From: an uncultured Eubacteriales bacterium
GTDB taxonomy: Bacteria > Bacillota > Clostridia > Oscillospirales > Oscillospiraceae
Length of the DNA stretch: 10,622 nucleotides
NCBI GenBank assembly: GCA_900551495.1
Contig: URWG01000055.1
Coordinates: 1-10,622, forward strand
Direction of reading: 5' to 3'
The position numbers were made by a program, and so were the translations under genes. Under the pieces are notes generated by a model, which saw nothing but the letters and a program-made list of their open reading frames with translations, had not been told where the DNA came from and made no database searches. Positions 1 to 5,653 of this stretch are shown here, in pieces; positions within the stretch are counted from its first letter, which is position 1, and each line of letters begins with the position of its first letter.

Positions 1-285
1 GACTTTCACGAGGCCGACGCGCTCAGGCAGAGCCTGCCCTGCGATCAGGGCGTGATCGTCTGCAACCCGCCCTACGGCGAGCGGATGATGGAGCAGCGTT
101 CGGCGCAGCAGCTCATGCGGGCGTTCGGGCGGCACCTGCGCTACGCCGACGGCTGGAGCAAATACATTATCTCCTCCGAAGCGGAGTTTGAACACTGGTT
201 CGGCGCTCCGGCAACCAAAAAGCGCAAGCTGTACAACGGGAGATTGCAATGTAATCTGTATATGTACTACAAGAACGGGCGGTAG
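1..285 (+). CDS. Class I SAM-dependent RNA methyltransferase (THUMP/RlmL-YpsC type), C-terminal part
   Basis: This is the 3' end of a gene whose start lies before the window; the frame is open from base 1 and stops at TAG. The 94 visible residues contain NPPYG at residues 22-26, the catalytic NPP(Y/F) motif of methyltransferases acting on exocyclic or ring-linked amino groups. The tail, with a KKRKLYNG segment followed by a CNLYMYY ending, matches what I know of the COG0116 family (RlmL, YpsC), which makes N2-methylguanine in 23S rRNA. The N-terminal THUMP domain expected in the family would be upstream and is not visible. The GTG at 52 is internal, not a start, because the homologous region continues before it. 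The next gene begins 5 bp after the stop, so the two are probably cotranscribed. Family assignment is firm; the exact target base is not. Confidence 0.85.
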   Translation, partial: DFHEADALRQSLPCDQGVIVCNPPYGERMMEQRSAQQLMRAFGRHLRYADGWSKYIISSEAEFEHWFGAPATKKRKLYNGRLQCNLYMYYKNGR

Positions 286-290
286 AAGGC

Positions 291-1220
291 ATGAAGCATC
301 TGTTTATCATCAACCCCGCTGCGGGAAAATACGACAAGACCGGCGAGATCACGCAGAAGGTGCGCGAGGCTTGCGACAAGCGCTGCCTTGCCTATGAGGT
401 TTTGGTGTCGCGTCAGGCGGGAGACTGTCAAAAGCTGGCGCAGGCGGCTGCGGCTGCGGGCGATTCCGTGCGCATCTATGCCTGCGGCGGCGACGGCACG
501 CTCAACGAGATTATCAACGGCGTAATCGGTCAGCCGAACGCGGCTGTGACCCATTTCCCTGCCGGCTCCGGCAACGATTTTATCAAGCTTTTTTCCGATC
601 CGACGGCGTTTTGCGACATCGGACGGTTGATCGACGGCGAGGTCGCACGCTTCGATCTGATTCGCTGCCTCGACGAGCATTACGCGCTGAACATCTGCTC
701 GATGGGCTTTGACGCCCGCATCGGCACCTCCATCAGCAAGTATAAGCGCCTACCGCTGCTCAGCGGCTCGGGTGCGTACATCCTGTCCACCGGAGTAAAC
801 CTTATCAAGGGCATTCAGCAGCACTACGTCATCGAGCTGGACGGCGAGCGCATCGACGGCAGGCAGAGCCTCATCTGCATTGCAAACGGGCGCTGGTACG
901 GCGGCGGCTTCAACCCCGTTCCCGAGGCGGAGCCGGATGACGGGCTGCTCGATGTGCTGATCGTCAAGGGCGTCAGCCGCCTGACCGTGGCAAACGTGAT
1001 CGGAAAGTACAAGGCGGGCAAGCACGCCGAGCTGAGCGACATTATCCGCCATCGCCGCTGCAGGAGCATCACCATCCACTGTGACAAGCCCGCCGAGATC
1101 AATTTGGACGGCGAGCTGCTGTATGCCCGAGATGTCACCTTTGAGGTTGTGCCGCAGGCGGTGCGCTTCTTCTACCCGAAGGGTCTGACCTACCACGCCG
1201 CCGTGGGTGCCTCCGTCTGA
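291..1220 (+). CDS. Diacylglycerol/lipid kinase family protein (DagK/YegS-like)
   Basis: A 309-residue protein, normal length for the family, that should phosphorylate a lipid such as diacylglycerol using ATP at the inner face of the membrane. It starts with the family-type MKHLFIINPAAGK. The nucleotide-binding signature CGGDGTLNE lies at residues 65-73 and PAGSGND at 90-96. Later family landmarks are GFD at 139-141, ANGRWYGGGF at 198-207, PEAEPDDGLLDV at 211-222 and the DGE near residue 273. There is no signal peptide or membrane helix, as expected for a soluble or peripheral enzyme. The start ATG is preceded by a modest AGAAGG ribosome site and sits 5 bp after the methyltransferase stop, suggesting an operon. 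It could act on diacylglycerol, undecaprenol or a sphingoid base; sequence alone does not separate these. A strong hairpin begins about 20 bp after the stop. Confidence 0.92.
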   Translation: MKHLFIINPAAGKYDKTGEITQKVREACDKRCLAYEVLVSRQAGDCQKLAQAAAAAGDSVRIYACGGDGTLNEIINGVIGQPNAAVTHFPAGSGNDFIKLFSDPTAFCDIGRLIDGEVARFDLIRCLDEHYALNICSMGFDARIGTSISKYKRLPLLSGSGAYILSTGVNLIKGIQQHYVIELDGERIDGRQSLICIANGRWYGGGFNPVPEAEPDDGLLDVLIVKGVSRLTVANVIGKYKAGKHAELSDIIRHRRCRSITIHCDKPAEINLDGELLYARDVTFEVVPQAVRFFYPKGLTYHAAVGASV

Positions 1221-1241
1221 CCCCGTAACAATGATTATAAA

Positions 1242-1272
1242 AGGCACCGCCTGTAATCCACAGGCGGTGCCT
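1242..1272. terminator. Perfect 13-bp hairpin after the lipid kinase gene
   Basis: The arms at 1242-1254 and 1260-1272 (core GGCACCGCCTGT / ACAGGCGGTGCC) pair perfectly around a 5-base loop. On the + strand an A-run precedes the stem and no T-run follows it. On the - strand the stem is followed by TTTTATAAT, so the classical intrinsic-terminator geometry is for transcription coming from the right. The hairpin may still end or stabilise the 3' end of the kinase mRNA. Its position right after the stop makes a transcript-end role likely. Confidence 0.6.
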
Positions 1273-1491
1273 CAGACTGTCAAAAAAGTCCGCAATCGTC
1301 AAAATCGGTAAACAATTTATGGGGTTTTGTTCTCTGCGTTTTGATTTGCAAAAACGGAGAATTCCGAACTTTATAGTCAAAAACAGGCTTGCTTCGCAAG
1401 GATTTTGACTTACTGCGCAACTCACGCCCTACCGTACCTATGTACGCCGACGGGTGTGAGTTGCTTGTCTTCCGAACTTTTTCGCAGTCTG
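1273..1491. repeat. MITE-like element with imperfect terminal inverted repeats
   Basis: The outer ends, 1273-1292 (CAGACTGTCAAAAAAGTCCG) and 1472-1491 (reverse complement CAGACTGCGAAAAAGTTCGG), form an imperfect inverted repeat of about 20 bp. Inside are further palindromes: AGTCAAAA/TTTTGACT at 1375-1382 and 1403-1410 enclosing CTTGC-TTC-GCAAG at 1388-1400, and a 13-bp pair at 1417-1429/1452-1464 (one G-T) enclosing CGTAC/GTACG. I see no transposase and no convincing gene. The end sequence TGTCAAAAA(A)GTCCG recurs in the repeat between oppA and oppB, supporting a dispersed non-autonomous family. The exact boundaries and the absence of a target duplication are uncertain. Confidence 0.5.
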
Positions 1492-1545
1492 TCAGCGTGT
1501 CGAAAAGGGTTTTTCGACACGCTGAGCTCCCCTTACACAGGGGAG
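1492..1545. repeat. Two adjoining palindromes (15-bp perfect stem, then CTCCCC/GGGGAG)
   Basis: The arms 1492-1506 and 1511-1525 (TCAGCGTGTCGAAAA / TTTTCGACACGCTGA) pair perfectly over 15 bp with a 4-base loop. A second hairpin follows at once: 1527-1532 with 1540-1545. The first carries the TGTCGAAAA unit also found in the repeat at 4269-4429. The second resembles the GCTCCCTC...GAGGGAGC hairpins at 4135-4154 and 4455-4474. They look like pieces of the same extragenic repeat family. The first stem could also work as a bidirectional terminator, since it has A/T-rich arms next to the loop. Confidence 0.55.
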
Positions 1546-1722
1546 TCTTGGTGCGGGAGAAAAAATTGCATCCCGAGAATAAAAATACGCTTTAAAGCCA
1601 AAAAGCGGGAATGCCGTTGCGGGAACCTTGTGTTGATTCAACAAAAATGAATATTATACACACTGCCCTGTTATAAAAATTCACAGAAGTTGATAATTTC
1701 TTAAAAAAATCTGTTTTTTCGG
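1546..1722. other. AT-rich non-coding stretch upstream of oppA
   Basis: This stretch holds no supported gene, RNA gene or riboswitch that I can recognise; no T-box motif is visible. A small palindrome GTTGATTCAAC lies near 1632-1642. The sequence becomes increasingly AT-rich toward the oppA promoters, which fits a promoter-upstream region. Confidence 0.4.
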
Positions 1723-1751
1723 TTGATTATTTGCGAATTCTGTGTTATAGT
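1723..1751 (+). promoter_or_regulatory. Candidate sigma-A promoter P1 for oppA
   Basis: TTGATT at 1723-1728 and TATAGT at 1746-1751 are separated by 17 bp, near consensus on both boxes. Transcription would start near 1758 and give an oppA leader of about 120 nt. No experimental start is known; the prediction is from sequence only. Confidence 0.55.
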
Positions 1752-1771
1752 ATAGAAAAATTTTCGAGGGG

Positions 1772-1801
1772 TTGACAAAATATACGTTCTGTCCGTATGC
1801 T
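1772..1801 (+). promoter_or_regulatory. Candidate sigma-A promoter P2 for oppA
   Basis: A perfect -35 box TTGACA at 1772-1777 is followed, after 18 bp, by TATGCT at 1796-1801. The leader would be roughly 70 nt. It lies 21 bp downstream of P1, so oppA may have tandem promoters or use only one of these. Confidence 0.5.
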
Positions 1802-1864
1802 GCGTACAATCCCCGATCCGAACGGTATTTTCTGTGAATTCCACAGCAAATATAAAATTCTTAT

Positions 1865-1870
1865 AGGAGG
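1865..1870 (+). promoter_or_regulatory. Ribosome binding site deciding the oppA start
   Basis: AGGAGG lies 10 bases before the ATG at 1881. A nearer ATG at 1874 is in another frame and does not lead to the lipoprotein signal peptide, so 1881 is the start. Confidence 0.8.
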
Positions 1871-1880
1871 AAAATGAAAA

Positions 1881-3842
1881 ATGAAGAAACTGTTAGCTCT
1901 TCTTCTCGCGCTCGCGATGGTCGCCTGCATCTTTGCCGGCTGCAAGAACGAACCCGAGAACCCCACCGACGCTTCTGTTGACGGAAGCGACGAAGCTACG
2001 ACCGAAGCTCCCACTGAGCCTGTCGAAGCTCGCGAAAACCGCGTTATTTACGGCTCCTCTACCGAGATCTCCGGTGACCTCGGCAACGCATGGTGGACCA
2101 ACAACGCGACCGACAAGATGATCCGCGACCTGATCGACGACTATTCTACCGTCGCTTTCGACCAGTTCGGTCAGATGGTTCAGAACGCCACCGTTTGCAC
2201 CGGCATTGAGCAGGCCACAAACGAGGACGGCTCCATCACCTTCACCGTCGGCATCAAGGAAGGTCTGACCTACAACAACGGCGAGCCCATCACCGCTGCC
2301 GACTATGTCGCTTACGCTCTGGTTCAGCTCTCTCCCGCTACCCTCGCAGCAGGCGCTACCGTCTCCCCCGACACTATTGTCGGCGCTGCCGAGTATCAGA
2401 AGGGCGAGGCTGCCGTTCTTTCCGGCATTCGCCTGATCGACGACTACACCTACTCCATCAGCATCACCCCCGACTACGCAAACTACTACTTCGCTCTGAC
2501 CTATGCTTCTCTGAGCCCCCTGTATCTGCCCCTGTACTCCTCCGCGGCTCTGACCGTTAAGGACGACGGCGAGGGTGCTTACCTCGAAGGCGGCGAGCTG
2601 AATGCCGACGAGATCAACGCTTCCCGTTACGTTTACGAGGGCCGTGTCGGTGCAGGTCCGTACATGATCAAGGCTCTGGACACCGGCGCCCTGACCGCTA
2701 CCCTGATCCGCAACCCCAACTACGCCGGTAACTTCGAGGGTCAGAAGCCCGCGATCGAGACCATCGTTGTTGTCCGCGCTGAGGACGAGACCATGATGGA
2801 TAAGTTCAAGACCGGTGAGATCGACTTCCTCTCCCAGCTCTCCGAGGGCGACAAGATCAACGCTGCGCTCGACATGGCTGAGACCGGCGAATACAGCTAC
2901 TGCAACTACACCCGTAACGGCTACGGCAAGCTGATGTTCCAGTGCGACTTCGGACCCACGCAGTTCGTCGAAGTCCGTCAGGCTGTCGCTTACCTGCTTG
3001 ACCGTCAGGAGTTCTGCAACACCTTCACAGGCGGCTACGGCTCCGTCGTTAACGGCCCGTACTCCACCGCCCAGTGGATGTATCAGGAATCCGAGGAGCT
3101 CTTCAACGAGAAGCTCAACACCTACGCTTACAACCCCGCTGAGGCTGTTAAGATCCTCGAAGAGGGCGGCTGGACTCTGAATGCCGACGGCACCGAGTAC
3201 TCCGGCTCCGGTCTCCGCTACAAGGAAGTCACCGCTGAAGAAGCCGGCGACTACGCTCTGAACGTCAAGCTCGACGACGGCCGCATCCTGATGCCTCTGC
3301 ACATCATGTGGGCTTCCTCCGAGGGCAACTCCGTTTCCGACCTGCTCGTCACGATGCTTGCCAACGGTGAGCAGACTGCCAATGCCGGTATGGAAATTGA
3401 GCAGAACGTCATGACCTTCTCCGAGCTGCTGAACTGGATGTATCGTGATACCTCCGCCGGCGAGCAGTACGGTGTCAAGACCTACGGCATGTACAACCTG
3501 GCAACGGGCTTCGCCGAAGTATATGACTACTCCTTCAACTTCGCTTCCGATCCCGATTCCGACTATGTCAAGATGGGCTACAACACCAACTACATCTTCG
3601 ACAAGGAACTCGACGAAGATACCATGGACATGGTCTACAAGGCAGCGCCCGGCGATGACGCCACCTACCTTGAGTACTTCCAGAAGTTCATCATCCGCTT
3701 CAACGAGCTGGCTGTTGAGCTCCCGCTGTACTGCAACGATTACCACACCTTCTTCCCGTCCTGGCTGAAGGACTACAACGAGTCCAGCCTGTGGGACTTC
3801 CAGCACGCGATCCTCTACGCTTCCATCGAGGGTGCTGAATAA
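1881..3842 (+). CDS. oppA: Peptide ABC transporter substrate-binding lipoprotein (SBP_bac_5 family)
   Basis: A 653-residue extracytoplasmic binding protein that should capture oligo- or dipeptides and hand them to the OppB/OppC channel. Residues 1-21 are a lipoprotein signal: KK near the N-terminus, a leucine/alanine-rich core and the lipobox FAGC, with lipidated Cys21 (the -3 residue is F, slightly atypical). Residues 22-50 form an acidic, Thr/Pro-rich linker. The rest fits the SBP_bac_5 fold: a FTVGIKEGLTYNNGEPITAADY segment near 121-142 matches the family pattern of ligand-lobe entry, and VRQAVAYLLDR matches the conserved helix seen later in family members. It is somewhat longer than the common 500-600 residues. 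Codons look more biased (many GCT, AAC, TAC, GAC) than in downstream genes, consistent with high expression. It is separated from oppB by a terminator and repeats. The substrate (peptide, nickel, glutathione) is inferred from context. Confidence 0.93.
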   Translation: MKKLLALLLALAMVACIFAGCKNEPENPTDASVDGSDEATTEAPTEPVEARENRVIYGSSTEISGDLGNAWWTNNATDKMIRDLIDDYSTVAFDQFGQMVQNATVCTGIEQATNEDGSITFTVGIKEGLTYNNGEPITAADYVAYALVQLSPATLAAGATVSPDTIVGAAEYQKGEAAVLSGIRLIDDYTYSISITPDYANYYFALTYASLSPLYLPLYSSAALTVKDDGEGAYLEGGELNADEINASRYVYEGRVGAGPYMIKALDTGALTATLIRNPNYAGNFEGQKPAIETIVVVRAEDETMMDKFKTGEIDFLSQLSEGDKINAALDMAETGEYSYCNYTRNGYGKLMFQCDFGPTQFVEVRQAVAYLLDRQEFCNTFTGGYGSVVNGPYSTAQWMYQESEELFNEKLNTYAYNPAEAVKILEEGGWTLNADGTEYSGSGLRYKEVTAEEAGDYALNVKLDDGRILMPLHIMWASSEGNSVSDLLVTMLANGEQTANAGMEIEQNVMTFSELLNWMYRDTSAGEQYGVKTYGMYNLATGFAEVYDYSFNFASDPDSDYVKMGYNTNYIFDKELDEDTMDMVYKAAPGDDATYLEYFQKFIIRFNELAVELPLYCNDYHTFFPSWLKDYNESSLWDFQHAILYASIEGAE

Positions 3843-3868
3843 TTACTGAAACCCCCAAAGAAACTTTG

Positions 3869-3911
3869 GCGACGGGGCGGAAAACCGCCCCGTCGCTTCC
3901 GCCTTTATTTT
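3869..3911 (+). terminator. Intrinsic terminator after oppA
   Basis: The arms GCGACGGGGCGG (3869-3880) and CCGCCCCGTCGC (3885-3896) pair perfectly over 12 bp around AAAA, followed by a moderately T-rich tail ending in TTTATTTT. It sits 26 bp after the oppA stop. Partial read-through would make oppA mRNA more abundant than the permease and ATPase message, the usual need for a binding protein. Confidence 0.8.
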
Positions 3912-4134
3912 GCTCAGACCGCGGAAAAGCTCTGCTGCGCGCTTTTTCGGCGGAATGTGCGGCGAGTCCCGCCTGATGCTGCCCGCAGCCGCGGGTTGAA
4001 TTCGACGGGAGTCTGCCGTTTGCACCGAGAGGACACGCTCAAAGCCTTTCCGCGTTCTGAGCGCCGCGCAACGGACACGCGGCGGTGTTGCAGCTATTAT
4101 AATAAGCGTACTTTGCACGAGAGCCTGCACCTCG
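3912..4134. other. Non-coding GC-rich stretch between oppA terminator and repeats
   Basis: I see no supported gene here. There is an inverted repeat CGCTCA/TGAGCG (4036-4041, 4058-4063), a GGACACG direct repeat at 4031 and 4073, and a TATAAT hexamer at 4098-4103 without a matching -35 box. The short open frames in this stretch have no ribosome sites and do not resemble proteins I know. Confidence 0.4.
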
Positions 4135-4245
4135 GCTCCCTCTGACGAGGGAGCTGTCGGCGAAGCCGACTGAGGGAGAGATAAACCGTCTCGGCTTGGT
4201 GTAATCTTGGAAATTTTCGTTGATTTTCAAGGTTCTCTCCCTCCG

Positions 4246-4450
4246 TCAAAACCTTCGGTTTTCAGTATGTCGAAAAACCCCGTGTCATTCCGAGGAGGGC
4301 GTAGCCCGACGTGGGAATCTCATGTGAAATGCTTCGAATTCGCCGAAATTTATCAGAATTTCGAAACAATTCTGCGAGGTTGCCACGACCCCTTACGGGG
4401 TCTCGCAATGACAAACCGGACTTTTTGACACTCTCAAAACCTTCGATTTT
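4246..4450. repeat. 17-bp near-direct repeats flanking the inner element
   Basis: TCAAAACCTTCGGTTTT at 4246-4262 and TCAAAACCTTCGATTTT at 4434-4450 differ by one base and bracket the inner element at 4269-4429, with 6 and 4 extra bases between. Each copy is itself a small hairpin (AAAACC-TTC-GGTTTT in the left copy). They could be a target-site duplication or a built-in part of the repeat. Confidence 0.6.
4269..4429. repeat. Inner 161-bp MITE-like element
   Basis: The terminal inverted repeats are about 26-28 bp: left 4269-4294, right 4402-4429. They share outer GTCRAAAA and inner TGTCATT-(C/G)CGAG blocks. Internal hairpins are GGGC-GTA-GCCC (4297-4307), CGAAATT/AATTTCG (4344-4350, 4357-4363) and ACCCC-TTAC-GGGGT (4388-4401). 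There is no open frame of note. The right end read outward (TGTCAAAAAGTCCGG) matches the left end of the element at 1273-1491. It is most likely a non-autonomous mobile element or mobile palindromic repeat. Confidence 0.6.
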
Positions 4451-4565
4451 GCCACCTCCCTCATCAGAGGGAGGCAGAAAGTGCCGACGTATCTGCAAGC
4501 TGTGTATGCCGTGATAAGCTGCGACATGCCTTTGTGACCGCTGCCGTGTTGACTATGAAATATCT

Positions 4566-4588
4566 TCCGCACGGATGAAGCGTGCGGA
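4566..4588 (+). promoter_or_regulatory. Leader hairpin before the oppB ribosome site
   Basis: TCCGCACG (4566-4573) pairs with CGTGCGGA (4581-4588) over 8 bp with a 7-base loop, ending 22 bases before the AAGGAGG at 4611-4617. No T-run follows, so it is not a good terminator; it may stabilise the 5' end of a processed oppB message. I find no convincing promoter directly upstream of oppB. Confidence 0.4.
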
Positions 4589-4624
4589 TTGCAATACAAT
4601 AATAAAAGAAAAGGAGGGCGCAGG

Positions 4625-5641
4625 ATGACGAAATATGTTTTGAAGCGTATCGTTTACATGATCGTGGTGTTTCTGGTCGTGTCGCTTTTGATGTATTCTA
4701 TCTATAACCTGATTCCTACCGACCCCGCCCGTGCTCAGCTTGAGGGACTGAAGCAGACGCTGAAGCCTGAGCAGTATGAAGCACGCTACCAACAGCTCCG
4801 CGAACAAATGGGCTTGGATGCTCCGCTGATCGTCCGCTATGCCCGCTGGATGGGCTTTATCCCCGACGTGAACGGAGAATTCTCCGGTCTGCTGGAGGGT
4901 GATTTCGGCTATTCACAGACCTTTAAGCAGCCGGTTATTGATGTCGTTCCGGCGCGTATGCTCAATACCGTCTATCTGAATATCTTCTCGACGATTATTG
5001 CGCTTGCCATTACGATCCCGCTCGGCATTTTCTGCGCCGTGCATAAGAGAGGCAAGTTCGACAATACCGTGCAGGTGTTCACCATTATCGGCTATTCGAT
5101 TCCTGTTTATATCATCGCGCTGCTGTTCATCTGGCTGTTTGCGGTGACGCTCGGCATCCTGCCGGTTTCCGGTATCGAGACCCCGGGCAACAGCTTTACC
5201 GGCTTCCGCGCCTTCCTTGACCGTGTGTATTACATGATTCTGCCGGTGCTGGTCATGACGGTCGGCTCCCTCGGCGGCATGACCCGTTACGTCCGCGCGG
5301 CGATGATCGAGTCGTTGAGCATGGACTATATCCGCACCGCCCGTGCAAAGGGTCTGCGCGAAAAGGTCGTTGTCTATTCCCACGCTTGGCGCAATGCTCT
5401 GCTGCCGGTCGTCACGGTCATCATCAGCTGGTTCATCAGCATCTTCTCCGGCTCGCTGATTATCGAGAATATGTTCTCGCTCAACGGCATGGGTCAGCTT
5501 TACTATAAGGCGTTGACCGGCAACGACTACGAGCTGGCGCTGATCATTCAGATGTTCTACGTTGTGATCGCCCTTGTCGGTCAGCTCATCACCGACCTGA
5601 GCTACGGTTTGGTTGACCCGCGTATCCGCGTAGATAAGTAA
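4625..5641 (+). CDS. oppB: Peptide ABC transporter permease, OppB/DppB type
   Basis: A 338-residue membrane protein forming half of the peptide channel. It begins with the DppB-type MTKYVLKRIVYMIVV first helix (about residues 8-30). A soluble external region at about 31-115 contains the LREQMGLDAPLIVRY and GDFGYS landmarks. The remaining helices lie at roughly 116-140, 148-178, 203-222, 258-285 and 303-325. The cytoplasmic EAA loop that contacts the ATPases is at 234-261 (DYIRTARAKG, then RNALLP), and the family ending DPRIRVDK is present. The ATG at 4625 is chosen over the longer frame from 4589, because AAGGAGG lies 7 bases before it and MTKY aligns with the family N-terminus. The oppC ribosome site overlaps its stop codon, so translation is probably coupled. 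Length and motifs are normal. Confidence 0.95.
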   Translation: MTKYVLKRIVYMIVVFLVVSLLMYSIYNLIPTDPARAQLEGLKQTLKPEQYEARYQQLREQMGLDAPLIVRYARWMGFIPDVNGEFSGLLEGDFGYSQTFKQPVIDVVPARMLNTVYLNIFSTIIALAITIPLGIFCAVHKRGKFDNTVQVFTIIGYSIPVYIIALLFIWLFAVTLGILPVSGIETPGNSFTGFRAFLDRVYYMILPVLVMTVGSLGGMTRYVRAAMIESLSMDYIRTARAKGLREKVVVYSHAWRNALLPVVTVIISWFISIFSGSLIIENMFSLNGMGQLYYKALTGNDYELALIIQMFYVVIALVGQLITDLSYGLVDPRIRVDK

Positions 5642-5653
5642 GGAGGTATGACG

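Larger units (their letters stand above)
4135..4474. repeat. Outer palindromic extragenic repeat (CTCCCTCTGA type), apparently split by an insertion
   Basis: The left end is GCTCCCTC-TGAC-GAGGGAGC (4135-4154), followed by hairpin GTCGGC-GAA-GCCGAC (4156-4170). The right end is CCTCCCTC-ATCA-GAGGGAGG (4455-4474). Reverse-complemented, the right end reads almost the same as the left (CTCCCTCTGAYGAGGGAG), so the element has hairpin-shaped terminal inverted repeats. Sub-terminal GAGGGAGAGA (4172-4181) pairs with TCTCTCCCTC (4234-4243). It has no coding capacity. It resembles repeats I recall from Oscillospiraceae genomes, which I cannot confirm here. Confidence 0.65.

Noticed and set aside
1389..1650. 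Short + strand open frames in the pre-oppA repeat region
   Set aside because: They run through palindromic repeats, lack ribosome sites, and show no protein-like pattern.
1893..3806. 637-codon open frame antisense to oppA
   Set aside because: It mirrors the strongly biased codons of oppA, has a low-complexity V/G/D composition and no recognisable domain, while the sense strand has a signal peptide, ribosome site and family motifs.
4098..4103. TATAAT as an oppB promoter
   Set aside because: There is no -35-like hexamer 16-18 bp upstream, and it lies over 500 bp from oppB behind several hairpins.
4135..4474. CRISPR array
   Set aside because: The repeats are inverted, few and unequal in spacing; there are no regular spacers and no cas genes.
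3843..4514. Several 60-95-codon frames on both strands between oppA and oppB
   Set aside because: All overlap the terminator or the palindromic repeats and have no ribosome sites or recognisable domains.
4589..4624. Upstream start giving a 12-residue longer OppB
   Set aside because: The extension runs through the ribosome binding site itself (KRKGG from AAAAGGAGGG); the ATG at 4625 has correct spacing and the family N-terminus.
5648..5653. ATG two codons before the chosen oppC start
   Set aside because: Only one base separates it from AGGAGG; the ATG at 5654 is 7 bases away. The effect on the protein is two residues.
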